From: Flavobacterium sp.
GTDB taxonomy: Bacteria; Bacteroidota; Bacteroidia; Flavobacteriales; Flavobacteriaceae
DNA: 49,025 bases
Assembly: GCA_027484725.1 (NCBI GenBank)
Contig: JAIXSK010000031.1
Coordinates: 1-49,025 of the forward strand
Direction: 5' to 3'
The notes beneath the pieces are model-generated. The model worked only from the letters and a program-made list of their open reading frames with translations. It did not search any database and had not been told where the DNA came from. Made by a program: the position numbers and the translations under genes. Positions within the stretch are counted from its first letter, which is position 1, and every line of letters begins with the position of its first letter. Below, in pieces: positions 35,174 through 45,117 of the stretch.

Positions 35174-36763
35174 ATGAAAATCGAAAACCTAATAGCAAGA
35201 ATAGACGAAGGATGCCTACAAGATATTCTCGGAGATTCATTAACCATAATCAATGGATTAAGTAGTGTAACTGTTACTATTCCTAGGTTAAGAGAAACCT
35301 TGGTAAATATCTATGGCTACGAAGGTTTGCTCACAGAAAATACTGTTTTCAAAAAAATTGTGCCAAAAATTCCAAAAGAAGAGGCAATCGCAATCTGTAG
35401 AGAAATAAAACTAAAAGTGAACGAATCTAACCCTTGGTTGGAATTGGAAAGAGTAAACTTAAATGATGCCCAAAAAAAGATATTGTGCAATTACTATGAA
35501 CTGGAATACGAACCTCTGGTAAAAGAGACAGTTGAAAATGCTAGCAATTTAATACCTGATTATGGAATGTTTATCCACCAAATCAAGGCATTAAACAAGA
35601 TCAAAGAAATTATATACAAACAAAACAAACCAAAAGTACTATTACACATGCCAACTGGTTCTGGTAAAACCAGAACCAGTATGAATATAATTTGTGAATA
35701 CCTCAGAAATAACTTGGAGAAATCTGTAATATGGTTTGCTAATACTGAGGAACTATGCAAACAAGCATCAGATGAATTTGATAAAGCTTGGACTAAATTG
35801 GGAAACAGAGAAATTACCAAACAAAATATTTGGGGCGGCAATCAATACAACCCCACAAAAAACAATGCTTTCGTAATTTTCAGTTTACAAACTTTTATTA
35901 ATCTCTATTCATTACGCTCAGAAATAGCTACAAATCTATCTAATGAATGTGGTCTAGTTGTAATGGATGAAGCCCACATGTCAATAGCACCAAAATACCA
36001 ATTAGCTATCGATATTCTATTATTCAACGAAGCAAAACTATTAGGCCTTTCGGCTACACCGGGTAGAACTTGGAACAATCCGGAGGAAGATAACAAGCTT
36101 AGTACTTATTTTGACAAACAAAAAGTAGCACTTGAAATAGATGGGTATACAAATCCTGTGGACTATTTAGTGGAACAGGGATACCTTGCCAAAACCACAA
36201 ACACAACCTTGTTTTATAACGGAGGTATAACTCCTACTAAAGGTGATTTAGAGTATTTAAAAGAAGAGCTGCAATTATCCAAAAGCTTTCTGGATAAATT
36301 GTCATTAGACAATGCTCGTAACATCTTAATTTGCTCAAAAATAAAAGCATTAACAAATAAGCACAAACGCATTATCGTTTTTGCTATGAGTGTAAAACAT
36401 TCAAATGCTTTAGCGTTGGCAATTTCGGCATTAGGCTTTGAAGTATATTCCATTGCTTCAGATACGGATAACCAAGCAAGGAAAAATGCAATTAAAAAAT
36501 TCAAATCTGATGTAGAACATCCTGTTATTCTTTGCAACTACGGGGTTTTAACAACAGGATTTGACGCTCCAAAAACAAGTTGTGCCGTAATTACCCGCCC
36601 AACTGATTCCTTGGTTTTATACAGTCAAATGGTGGGTAGAGTTATTAGAGGACCAAAAGCAGGAGGCAATGAAGAAGCAGAAATTGTTACTGTGGTCGAC
36701 ACCAATTTACCAGGTTTTGATAAGGTATCAGAGGCCTTTTTCAACTGGGAAGATGTTTGGTAA
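35174..36763 (+). CDS. DEAH-box helicase, SspF-like restriction component
   Basis: 529 aa. A ~145-residue N-terminal region without a known domain precedes a superfamily 2 helicase core: Walker A MPTGSGKT with K165, DEAH at 265-268, SATPGR at 293-298 and motif VI QMVGRVIRG at about 485-493. It is directly coupled to sspA (1 bp) and followed by a GHKL ATPase and a PLD nuclease. This combination fits the SspFGH module described with SspABCD, which damages DNA lacking phosphorothioate. The letter assignment is from memory and tentative. Confidence 0.82.
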   Translation: MKIENLIARIDEGCLQDILGDSLTIINGLSSVTVTIPRLRETLVNIYGYEGLLTENTVFKKIVPKIPKEEAIAICREIKLKVNESNPWLELERVNLNDAQKKILCNYYELEYEPLVKETVENASNLIPDYGMFIHQIKALNKIKEIIYKQNKPKVLLHMPTGSGKTRTSMNIICEYLRNNLEKSVIWFANTEELCKQASDEFDKAWTKLGNREITKQNIWGGNQYNPTKNNAFVIFSLQTFINLYSLRSEIATNLSNECGLVVMDEAHMSIAPKYQLAIDILLFNEAKLLGLSATPGRTWNNPEEDNKLSTYFDKQKVALEIDGYTNPVDYLVEQGYLAKTTNTTLFYNGGITPTKGDLEYLKEELQLSKSFLDKLSLDNARNILICSKIKALTNKHKRIIVFAMSVKHSNALALAISALGFEVYSIASDTDNQARKNAIKKFKSDVEHPVILCNYGVLTTGFDAPKTSCAVITRPTDSLVLYSQMVGRVIRGPKAGGNEEAEIVTVVDTNLPGFDKVSEAFFNWEDVW

Positions 36764-36795
36764 AAGATTATTAAAAATATTAAAAGTTAAGACAT

Positions 36796-38574
36796 ATGAT
36801 TATACCTCCTAATTTAGCAATACGTTCATTAAGAGACAACGGTTATAAAAATGCTGCATCTGCCATTGCAGAATTAATGGACAATTCTATCCAACACAAA
36901 TCAAAAAATGTAGAACTTATTTGCTTAGAGCAAGACATTCAACTAAGCCAACGTGTCCGTTCTCAAATTCAGCAAATTGCTGTAGTGGACAACGGTTCTG
37001 GTATGAATGAAGATATCTTGTATAGAGCATTACAGTTCGGAAACGGAACTAATTTAGGGCCTGAAAACCAAAAGGGAATGGGTAAATTCGGTATGGGACT
37101 CCCCTCTTCTTCCATTTCACAAGCAAAAAAAGTAGAAGTTTGGACTTGGCAAAACGGGCCCGAAAATGCTCTTTACAGTTATCTGGATGTAAATGAGATA
37201 GAAAATGGTCAGATGACTGACGTTCCTAAACCTGTAATCAAACAAATTCCTTCAGAATACATCAAAATGAGCAGAATCATCGATGGTTCAAAAAGTGGCA
37301 CATTAGTATTATGGTCAATTCTGGATAGATGCAATTGGAAAACCGCAGGGAGTATCTTTAAACATTCAGAAGATTTGATTGGTAGAATGTACAGATACTT
37401 TATAAACTCAAAAAAAGTAGAAATTCGTTTTCTAGCTTACAATGTTTCAAATTATAATAAAACGACTATCGATTTATTATCAAAACCGAATGATCCTTTA
37501 TACTTAATGTCCAATACCTCATGTCCTAAACCTTTTGATGGCAAACCTATGTTTCAAAAGTATGGGGATGATTTTGAATATCCCATAAAATTTGGAGATG
37601 TTGAATCAAAGGTTAAAGTCAGATTTTCATATTCAAAACCGGAAGCTCGTGCTGATGTAAGAAATGCTGGGGATTTACCTTATGGAAAGCATGCAAAAAC
37701 AAATATTGGTATTTCCATTCTTAGAGCTAACAGAGAACTATTATTAGACAAATCATTGATAATAGGTCATAATACCAGAGAAAGATGGTGGGGTTGTGAA
37801 GTTGAATTTGAACCGGAATTAGATGAGGTTTTTGGAGTTACTAATAATAAACAATATGCCTCTAATTTTACCGAGGTAGCTTCCATTGTTAAAAGTGTTG
37901 AAGATAATATCATATCGAAGGCAGAAATTAATGAAGAATTTGATGAAGAGGATCCAAAAAAACTGCTAGTCGATATTATATTAGATATCAACTCAAAATT
38001 ATCTACGATAAGAGGGTTAATTCAAAGTCAAAAAGAAGGTTCCGGCCAGGAACGTACTAGACACATTACTTCAGGAGTCGATACTCCGGAAAGTATTGCC
38101 ACAGATGCGTCTGAGAAAAGAGAAAGTGAAGGAAAAGTAGCCGTGAGCGACAACAACCCTCACATTAAAGACCAAAACCTTGAAAAGGTAACAGAAGAAC
38201 TGAAAAATGAAGGATTAACTGAGCAAGAGATTGATAACTTGATAAAATTTGGTGATAAATACGTATTAAGTAGTGCATCATTAGATTCAGATGCTTTATT
38301 CTCTGTTAATGTAAAATATGACAAAGTCCTTGTACAATTAAACACCACACACCCGGGATATAAAAACCTAATTGAAATAATAGATGATAACGAATTGAGT
38401 CGTGAAATGTCTTTAGAGGAAAGACTCAAAAAGGCATCATTAGGTATTAAACTGTTGTTACTGTCTTGGGCTAGATATGAAGATGAACAAATCGGTCAAT
38501 TTAAGGAACGTGCTCAGCAGTTTAGACGCGAGTGGGGAAAAGTTGCCCGTGATTTTATGGATATAGAAGAGTAA
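36796..38574 (+). CDS. GHKL (Hsp90/MORC-fold) ATPase, SspG-like
   Basis: 592 aa. The N-terminal ATPase has the GHKL motifs in order: AIAELMDNS (E26, N30), VVDNGSGM (D65) and GKFGMGLPSSS (97-107). A second, S5-like part extends to about 350, and the rest is helical and charged. MORC-like ATPases of this kind clamp DNA on ATP binding and occur in several defence systems. It lies between the helicase and the PLD nuclease (2 bp before the next start), so the three are probably one complex. Confidence 0.82.
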   Translation: MIIPPNLAIRSLRDNGYKNAASAIAELMDNSIQHKSKNVELICLEQDIQLSQRVRSQIQQIAVVDNGSGMNEDILYRALQFGNGTNLGPENQKGMGKFGMGLPSSSISQAKKVEVWTWQNGPENALYSYLDVNEIENGQMTDVPKPVIKQIPSEYIKMSRIIDGSKSGTLVLWSILDRCNWKTAGSIFKHSEDLIGRMYRYFINSKKVEIRFLAYNVSNYNKTTIDLLSKPNDPLYLMSNTSCPKPFDGKPMFQKYGDDFEYPIKFGDVESKVKVRFSYSKPEARADVRNAGDLPYGKHAKTNIGISILRANRELLLDKSLIIGHNTRERWWGCEVEFEPELDEVFGVTNNKQYASNFTEVASIVKSVEDNIISKAEINEEFDEEDPKKLLVDIILDINSKLSTIRGLIQSQKEGSGQERTRHITSGVDTPESIATDASEKRESEGKVAVSDNNPHIKDQNLEKVTEELKNEGLTEQEIDNLIKFGDKYVLSSASLDSDALFSVNVKYDKVLVQLNTTHPGYKNLIEIIDDNELSREMSLEERLKKASLGIKLLLLSWARYEDEQIGQFKERAQQFRREWGKVARDFMDIEE

Positions 38575-38576
38575 AT

Positions 38577-39527
38577 ATGCTACATAAAAGCGGTATAAAT
38601 CTATTTTCTAAAACCAGTAATTTCTTCGAAAAAGAAGAAACGATAATTCTATTTTCGGCTTATATAAAAACTGATATTGTCAAAAAGCTGAATTCTAAAA
38701 ACAATATCAAACAAATCGTTGTTCGTTGGGAAATAGAAGATTTGGCAAAAGGGATATCAGATTTAGATTTATACAGCTATTGTAAAGACAACAACATACA
38801 ACTGTTTCGCAATACCAGGATACATTTAAAGACCGCTTGGAATTTCAATGATAAAATACTGTTGGGATCAGCCAACTATACTAACAAAGGGGTTGGAGAA
38901 AGCAAAAACTTCAATTACGAATTGGCTGCGGAATACAATCACTTGTCATTAGAAGATAAAATTTACTTAAATAGTATTTTAAAATCAAGTTTTTTGGTTG
39001 ATGATGACTATTTTAATCAAATCAAAAATATTGTAAATACAATTCCTCCTAATCAAATCATCTACCCGACTGTTGAAGAAAGTACCACAGCTTCAAACAG
39101 CTTTCTACTATCACAATTACCTATGAGTTTATCTCCTGACGACTTGTATGATGTAGCGCAACGTTTTGAGGAATATGGTAGCATCGAACAAAACTGTGCG
39201 GCTCATGACATAGCACTTTATGATATCGATACATATCAAGATTATATCATGTTTAAACTACAATTAAAAGACAAATTCAATTCGCATCCCTTTATTGTAG
39301 CGTTAAAAAAACATATAAAAACACAAGAAACGAAATCATTGCGATACGGTGGTGTGGTTGATTGGATCCAAAAAACAACCACTACAGTACCAACACCAAG
39401 AAGTTGGGAAATCAAACGCGAACAAATTGTAAATATACTTTATACCTGGATTTGTGAATTTGACGAAAACTTCACTTGGAACATACCGGGCAACCGTAGC
39501 GAAGTGATTCATTACCATGGAGAATAA
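38577..39527 (+). CDS. PLD-family nuclease, SspH-like
   Basis: 316 aa. A single HKD-type active site: H83 and K85 in RIHLKTAW, then LLGSANYTNKG with N100 and NYELAAEY with E115. One HKD motif implies a homodimer. The C-terminal ~200 residues have no known domain. It follows the GHKL ATPase by 2 bp. A PLD nuclease next to a helicase and a GHKL ATPase points to cutting or nicking of unmodified DNA. The stop overlaps the start of a 47-codon gene. Confidence 0.82.
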   Translation: MLHKSGINLFSKTSNFFEKEETIILFSAYIKTDIVKKLNSKNNIKQIVVRWEIEDLAKGISDLDLYSYCKDNNIQLFRNTRIHLKTAWNFNDKILLGSANYTNKGVGESKNFNYELAAEYNHLSLEDKIYLNSILKSSFLVDDDYFNQIKNIVNTIPPNQIIYPTVEESTTASNSFLLSQLPMSLSPDDLYDVAQRFEEYGSIEQNCAAHDIALYDIDTYQDYIMFKLQLKDKFNSHPFIVALKKHIKTQETKSLRYGGVVDWIQKTTTTVPTPRSWEIKREQIVNILYTWICEFDENFTWNIPGNRSEVIHYHGE

Positions 39528-39660
39528 AAAATGGTACACCTCCAAAGAAACCAAAGCACTTTTAAAAATAAGTGATTGTAAACTAATGCACTTACGTTTA
39601 GAAGGGAAAATAGAATTTAGAAAAGAAGGGAAATCCTTTTACTACACTCTATTTAAATAA
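39517..39660 (+). CDS. 47-aa helix-turn-helix (excisionase-like) protein
   Basis: ATG 39517 overlaps the last codons of the PLD nuclease gene (ATGGAGAATAA) in a different frame, typical of translational coupling. The 47-aa product (start MENKKWYTSKETKALLKISD) has a short DNA-binding pattern, a helix and turn and then LHLRLEGKIEF-like recognition residues, resembling the excisionase/MerR-type wHTH (compare TSKETxxLLxIS...GKI). It ends tail to tail with the minus-strand deoxyribosyltransferase-like gene, overlapping it by 8 bp. It may regulate the island. Its short length leaves doubt. Confidence 0.6.
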   Translation: MENKKWYTSKETKALLKISDCKLMHLRLEGKIEFRKEGKSFYYTLFK

Positions 39661-40039
39661 CGAAACTTTTAACATAGGATATTGCTTCATCTAAAGTTTC
39701 AAAGGAAACATTTGCAGATTCTTGACAAATTGAAAAATATCTTTTAAAAATTGCATCATGCTCAGAGCGTTCATCAATAAGTATAATAAGTTTATTCATT
39801 GCTTTAGCATAACCAATTTCTAAAGCCAAACCATAACCTGATGGATTGTCTTTAGACATGTAACCGAAAAGAATATCGCATTTTTCAACGTGGTATAAAT
39901 CCCAAGAAGTATATTTCTCAACATCATTTAAATCATGTTTTTGTGGATTAAAACAGATAAAATCTGCACCTAACTTTTCAATGACAATATTATGCCAACC
40001 GCCTTTAAATCCTCCGGCCAAATATACTTTAGTTTTCAT
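39653..40039 (-). CDS. Nucleoside 2-deoxyribosyltransferase-like protein (putative effector)
   Basis: 128 aa. It has the Nuc_deoxyrib_tr/DRHyd fold pattern: VYLAGGFKGGW at the start, D47 in SWDLYHVE, then a CDILFGYM strand with D55, and PSGYGLALEIGYAKA with E74, the position of the family nucleophile Glu. The family transfers or removes deoxyribose from nucleosides; relatives (DRHyd) are predicted nucleotide-degrading effectors in bacterial conflict systems. It begins 2 bp after the membrane protein gene, the last of a five-gene minus operon from sspB. Inferred role: nucleotide or NAD-like depletion, or base removal from modified DNA precursors. A stand-alone housekeeping enzyme is possible. 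Confidence 0.72.
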   Translation of the reverse strand: MKTKVYLAGGFKGGWHNIVIEKLGADFICFNPQKHDLNDVEKYTSWDLYHVEKCDILFGYMSKDNPSGYGLALEIGYAKAMNKLIILIDERSEHDAIFKRYFSICQESANVSFETLDEAISYVKSFVI

Positions 40040-40041
40040 TA

Positions 40042-40773
40042 TTATTTTAGATTTGAAATAGGGAGCCTTTGAGCAATAGAATAAAATATCCTTTTACTAT
40101 TTCCTAACAATGGAATGATTAAAATTACTATACAATAAAAGACTTTAAATATAAAGTCTGTTTTAAGAAATTTAAACTCAACAAATAATTGCACTAAAGC
40201 TAGGAAACAAATAATAATAGAAATTGTAGAAATGTGATCAAATAATGATGAACGAAACATAAACGTATAAACTTTTTGGTCCATATCTGGATTTCTTGAC
40301 ATTAAAATATTTCTAATCTCATTAAATTTCATTCCATCCACTTCAGAATAATTATTATTTTTTAAAAAGTCCTTTGCAGCCTTGAACGTTGAAGAGTCAG
40401 TTGCATTTTTTTTCCATGATTCACTGTGCTTTGACTTTATTAAATTAATCAAATACTTAGCTAATTTGTTAGAAACAATAAATTCAAACCATGAATTATC
40501 CAACCAATCACAAGCATTTACTATAACATCAATAATATAATTCTGAACTTTGATTTTGAAAATAGTTACACTGTATATGACATATCCAAAAACATATGAA
40601 ATTACAATTATCACGTAATTTTCTACTGCTTTCCAATCAAATAAAAACTTATTTTCAATTCCTATTTTTGGTATTAATATTAAATTCAAAACTATAATCA
40701 ATAAAAAACCTGGAATAAGGTATCCAACTATATCCCAAATAAATTCCTTAACTGATTTTAATGCGTCTCCCAT
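40042..40773 (-). CDS. Four-helix membrane protein of unknown function, part of the ssp operon
   Basis: 243 aa. Helices are predicted at IWDIVGYLIPGFLLIIVLNLI, ENYVIIVISYVFGYVIYSV, STISIIICFLALVQLFVEF and FYCIVILIIPLLG. A soluble loop of ~100 residues lies between helices 2 and 3 (CDWLDNSWF...NPDMDQKVYTF). The sequence is visibly AT-richer than its neighbours, a sign of recent acquisition. Start and stop are 8 bp from sspD and 2 bp from the deoxyribosyltransferase-like gene. No known domain; a membrane partner or sensor for the effector is my inference. Confidence 0.65.
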   Translation of the reverse strand: MGDALKSVKEFIWDIVGYLIPGFLLIIVLNLILIPKIGIENKFLFDWKAVENYVIIVISYVFGYVIYSVTIFKIKVQNYIIDVIVNACDWLDNSWFEFIVSNKLAKYLINLIKSKHSESWKKNATDSSTFKAAKDFLKNNNYSEVDGMKFNEIRNILMSRNPDMDQKVYTFMFRSSLFDHISTISIIICFLALVQLFVEFKFLKTDFIFKVFYCIVILIIPLLGNSKRIFYSIAQRLPISNLK

Positions 40774-40781
40774 TTACTAAA

Positions 40782-41906
40782 TTATATAAAACAACTCGCA
40801 CAACCCTCCCCTTCTGACTGCAAAATTTCATCTTGCCAACTGGTAGTAGTCTTAGCATTTTGTTTGTTTCGGTTTATTCTAATATAATGTTCTCGCTTAA
40901 TGGCAGCAACACGCTCAGGTTTTTTCAAATCAACCAAAGGCTCATCCATCCAAGTATAACCCTCTTTTTCATAAGTAATGGCAGCTTCAAAAAGTTCAGG
41001 GTGTTGTTCTAACAACCAAACCCACTCTATTTTTTGCTGATAAAAACAAAAAAAACAACCTGAACGACTTCTTGAGTAAGTTCCGTGTTTAATTTCTCCG
41101 TTTATCTCAACAGTGTATTCAATAGGCTTGTAGTAAGCAGGTATGCCCACACCACTCTCATCTAATATCCTAAAAATGTCATCAATCCCCAAATTTTCAT
41201 CATTATCCAATAAGGAAAAAGACTCTAATTTACCAACCGGGTAATCGGTCGTTTTAAGCCAAGCAAAAACCACACAGTTAAATAATTTCACATCGGCATC
41301 TAACAAAGCATTCAATTTTTGCTTCAAAGTAAAACGCATAGAAATAGGCTGTGAAACATAACCTAATATCAAGTCCAAATTAATAGGATTCAATGCTTTA
41401 TATTGTTCAGTAATAAATTCCACATTGGTATTTGCTAAGAACTTTTTAACCACATCTTCACTCCAAATATTTTTTCGGAAGGGAAAAATAGACTGTATGT
41501 TCTCGCGCTTAGAAATATAGCCTTCCCGATTTTCATCTCCTCTAATACCTACATAGGAAATGGTTGGGGTATCACCTATCTCATTCTCAAAAGGTTCCAA
41601 CTTCATTTTACCGGTACACCAACGCGAAGTCGCTGAAGGCAAATAACCACCATACATGGCCAAAAAATGATCAAAAGGGTTCTTCTCAGGCGAGTTCACC
41701 TCGTCTATCGATTGATATAACTTGATGTTTTTACCCAGTACCGAATTCAACTTTCCAATCAAATCATAGGTCTCTGTCAACTCCTTACCAGTGTCACAAG
41801 TATAATACTCTACGTCAATATCAGGATGACGCTGACTCATATAAATAGCCAAAGCAGCACTATCCTTTCCTCCCGATATACCTAAAACATGCTTTACGTT
41901 ACTCAT
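40782..41906 (-). CDS. sspD: Phosphorothioation sulfurtransferase SspD (PAPS-reductase/PP-loop family)
   Basis: 374 aa. The PP-loop SGGKDS is at 11-16, as in PAPS reductases and DndC. SRWCTGKMK with C97 is near the ATP site. A Cys cluster in SGCFFC and a C-terminal CASC could bind an iron-sulfur cluster, though DndC-type enzymes use a partly different set. SspD activates the DNA phosphate with ATP and receives sulfur from SspA. It overlaps sspC by 8 bp, so the two are co-translated. Confidence 0.88.
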   Translation of the reverse strand: MSNVKHVLGISGGKDSAALAIYMSQRHPDIDVEYYTCDTGKELTETYDLIGKLNSVLGKNIKLYQSIDEVNSPEKNPFDHFLAMYGGYLPSATSRWCTGKMKLEPFENEIGDTPTISYVGIRGDENREGYISKRENIQSIFPFRKNIWSEDVVKKFLANTNVEFITEQYKALNPINLDLILGYVSQPISMRFTLKQKLNALLDADVKLFNCVVFAWLKTTDYPVGKLESFSLLDNDENLGIDDIFRILDESGVGIPAYYKPIEYTVEINGEIKHGTYSRSRSGCFFCFYQQKIEWVWLLEQHPELFEAAITYEKEGYTWMDEPLVDLKKPERVAAIKREHYIRINRNKQNAKTTTSWQDEILQSEGEGCASCFI

Positions 41907-44900
41907 CTTTACTATGCATTTCTAACGACAACAATTCAAAAAGCAATTGCTTTCGCTTATCACTGTCTAAACTAATCAATTTTTCAGTGAATTCCTTTTT
42001 TACACCCGAATAAACACCGTTAACCTTAGTATCAATTACAATTCGCTCTGTAATCAAATCACCTCGCTCGGAAACAAACTCAAACGATACCAATTTATCA
42101 CTGCTGAGTTTGTTAAATTCGTGTATTGAGGCCGATTTAATCAAACCAGTCATAAAGGCCCTAATATTGTTCATCAACAAAACCTCTTCCTCATCAATCA
42201 TCTTATCAATAGATTTGCCTAAGGCAACATCGGCTATAGATTTTAACCAAGAAACCCTGTCATCCAAAGGCGAGAATACCCTCTTAAAAAAAATGCCTTG
42301 CTCAGAACTCAATAAATTCGGATTGATACTGCCGAGCTTTTCAATAATTTTTCTTTTATAAGAAGTAAAATCATACCCTACGCAATCAATCGTCTCAAGA
42401 ATATGCTGTTCTATACGGTCTAATAAGTCGTCATAACAACTGCGCAATTCGCGTATAGCATCCTGTATGTGCAATGTGTAGTTTTTCAATACTTCCTCAT
42501 CATCTTTTATAGAAAGACTGTAAAAGCCTAAAGCTGCAGGAAACTGATTAAACAAAGCATCTTCAGGGTCTTTAGCCGTCTTAATAGCTTCCCTCAATTT
42601 GATAGCCTTATCAGATAATTTTTTCGTATGAATCGAATAATCGTTTAACCCTCTGTAAAATCGTAAAAAGTTACCAAAGATGGATAAAAAAGTACTCTGA
42701 GTACCTCTTCCGCTATCGCTAACATTAACCAACTCCTTATAACCTTCTAATAAATTAACATTCAATCCGGTCACATCATAACTCTTTATCGAATAGTTCT
42801 GAGGCGATTTGTGAATCAAATCCAAAACATCCTCTGAGATGTAAGGCACAAAACCATTGGTTTCATGAAACAGTGCATAATCCTCTTTCTTCAGAATCAA
42901 AAATAAAGGAATCCAAAACTCTACAAAACCTTTTTTCAACTTGAAAGGTTTGGCCTTAAGAATGGCATAAAGCTCTCCCAAATTCCTTTTCGAAGACCTA
43001 GCCGAATTTAAAAAAGTATTACAAGCGTCCCACAAAGGAGCAAAACTAGCTTCTGTGGGTTCAGCATATTGATAGGCACCATCTATAGCTCGATGAATTC
43101 CGGTATGCTTTAACAAACTTAAATAAATAGACTTCTCAGGTGGAAATTTAGCAGCCTCAAAACCCAATAATGGGTTTGCTTCAAACTCCAATACCTTGCG
43201 CATTAAAAATTTGCGGGCAGTATTAATTTGAGGACTCAAATTTTCACGGTTAAATAACTCATTTTTTAAGGTAGGTGCTTGGTTGAACTCAGTATCGCAA
43301 ATTTCAGACAATAAGGTATTCAGTTGCTTTCTAGATTGTATGGTCTTCGACTCCCCGGCGTAAAACCATACATTCTCTTTACTGTCATCATACAAATTTT
43401 GCAATACAAACCAATGCAATTTATTCACATGATGTTGCAACTCCTCTGCAAGCAATTTACTGGCATTTACATCCCTGACAAATTTATCCAATAATAGCTT
43501 ATACTTATTGATAGTAAATATTTCATCATAAATGGCATCCGAATTCTTGTAAAGCACAAAAACATTACTTCCCGAATCCAAAGAAATCTTCTTAACGTCT
43601 TTACCCTTGATTTTGGAATTAAAAATCAAATTAATATAACCGTCTATAGCTCCCTCAGCATAACGAATATCATTCAAATCATGTAATATCCTATACTCAA
43701 AATAGCGAGGAGTACCTTTCAAAAAAGAATGTCTTTTCGCATTTTCAACCGGAAAAGTTATCAATTTGCCTAACTCATCCGAAATAGAAAAATTAGCATC
43801 AATCTCTTTCGTTACATTAGTCAGCTCCTGCTCTATATCAATATCAGTACCCTCTAAAAAGTTCAGCTTATGACTGTGCTTATAAAATCGGATAATTCCC
43901 GATTTTTCAAGCTTATCTATAGCATTTCGAACTTCCTTACCGGAGTGCGATGTCGTTAATGACAAATAAAGTGAAGCAAACTCTTGGTCAAACTTTCCTC
44001 CGGCTTTACCAAAGATACTTACCAAACAAATGGTTTTAATAATGGTCGCAGCCAATGCATAATCATTCGAAAAGTACAACTCTGCACGCTCCAAAGCCCT
44101 AATCGATGAAAGCCATTGTGGTCGATGCGGATTGCTGTAATTTTGAATGTCACTCGATAACGTTTGTATCAAATAATCATAAACAGCCTCTACGTTAAAA
44201 TAAGGATTATCTCGCTTCTCTTGCAAGGCTTCAAACTCATTCAAAAAGGTAAACAAAGACCTTTCATTTTGTCCGTAGCGCTGTAACGCCTGAACCAATA
44301 AATTGGCGGAAAGCCAATCCAAGGGATATAACTTTTCGGTTAAACTGTTACTATTATTTTGAGTAAACGCAACCAAATGTGATTTGGAAATAGCCTCATT
44401 TAATAGTCCGAAATCTTTCTTTAAATTCGTGGGAATACTAATGCTTTCAAGCTGCTTACTGGCAAAAAAAAGCAATTGTTCTATGGGCTCATTAAACAAC
44501 AATTCAACAAATCGCCCTTTAATTTTTTCCCATTCTTGTCGGTCAACCAAATCTAATGAAGAAGAATAAGAAATAAAGTTTTGATGTAATGTGATGATAA
44601 AATAAGCGTTCTTATCGGCATCATTAGCCCATTCCGACACCAACTGTAACAAATACAAATCGTTGCTCTTCTTATTTTTGTTGATGTGCTCCAAGAATTT
44701 CCCAAACTCATCAATTAAAATAACAAAACCGTTTTTCTTCTTCTCTGCAGCAAGTCTTCGACGCTCTAGCTCATCTATAATATCTCTTGACGTAGCAGTT
44801 GATTCTAGTCCCAAAGTCTTTTGGAAAGCAAAAGTCAAACTCGTTACGTCACCTATCAGTTTTAAAATCTGATAAGACTGATACTTGTCATTGGTTTTAG

Positions 44901-45117
44901 TACTGAAATAAATTTTTTTCTTAAGAAGGTTTTTTTCCAAAGCCCACAAAAAAGTCGACTTCCCGGTACCGTAATTACCAATAATAGTAAACGACTTACT
45001 GCCACTGTTTTCTCCATTAAATATTCTTTCAAATATCTTAGTAGCATTTGGAGTTACTACATAGTTTAAATCCTTACTCTGGTCACGTAGGATATTGGTG
45101 GATATATTAAACCCCAT
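41899..45117 (-). CDS. sspC: Large P-loop ATPase SspC
   Basis: 1072 aa. Walker A GNYGTGKST is at 47-55 (after a 46-residue lead) and Walker B FVILIDEFGK at 131-140 with D137/E138. The rest is long, mostly helical and without a recognised second domain. SspC is the large ATPase of the single-stranded phosphorothioate system and works with SspB and SspD at the modification site. It overlaps sspB by 11 bp and sspD by 8 bp, which fixes the operon order sspB-sspC-sspD. Length is long but in keeping with this family as I recall it. Confidence 0.85.
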   Translation of the reverse strand: MGFNISTNILRDQSKDLNYVVTPNATKIFERIFNGENSGSKSFTIIGNYGTGKSTFLWALEKNLLKKKIYFSTKTNDKYQSYQILKLIGDVTSLTFAFQKTLGLESTATSRDIIDELERRRLAAEKKKNGFVILIDEFGKFLEHINKNKKSNDLYLLQLVSEWANDADKNAYFIITLHQNFISYSSSLDLVDRQEWEKIKGRFVELLFNEPIEQLLFFASKQLESISIPTNLKKDFGLLNEAISKSHLVAFTQNNSNSLTEKLYPLDWLSANLLVQALQRYGQNERSLFTFLNEFEALQEKRDNPYFNVEAVYDYLIQTLSSDIQNYSNPHRPQWLSSIRALERAELYFSNDYALAATIIKTICLVSIFGKAGGKFDQEFASLYLSLTTSHSGKEVRNAIDKLEKSGIIRFYKHSHKLNFLEGTDIDIEQELTNVTKEIDANFSISDELGKLITFPVENAKRHSFLKGTPRYFEYRILHDLNDIRYAEGAIDGYINLIFNSKIKGKDVKKISLDSGSNVFVLYKNSDAIYDEIFTINKYKLLLDKFVRDVNASKLLAEELQHHVNKLHWFVLQNLYDDSKENVWFYAGESKTIQSRKQLNTLLSEICDTEFNQAPTLKNELFNRENLSPQINTARKFLMRKVLEFEANPLLGFEAAKFPPEKSIYLSLLKHTGIHRAIDGAYQYAEPTEASFAPLWDACNTFLNSARSSKRNLGELYAILKAKPFKLKKGFVEFWIPLFLILKKEDYALFHETNGFVPYISEDVLDLIHKSPQNYSIKSYDVTGLNVNLLEGYKELVNVSDSGRGTQSTFLSIFGNFLRFYRGLNDYSIHTKKLSDKAIKLREAIKTAKDPEDALFNQFPAALGFYSLSIKDDEEVLKNYTLHIQDAIRELRSCYDDLLDRIEQHILETIDCVGYDFTSYKRKIIEKLGSINPNLLSSEQGIFFKRVFSPLDDRVSWLKSIADVALGKSIDKMIDEEEVLLMNNIRAFMTGLIKSASIHEFNKLSSDKLVSFEFVSERGDLITERIVIDTKVNGVYSGVKKEFTEKLISLDSDKRKQLLFELLSLEMHSKDE

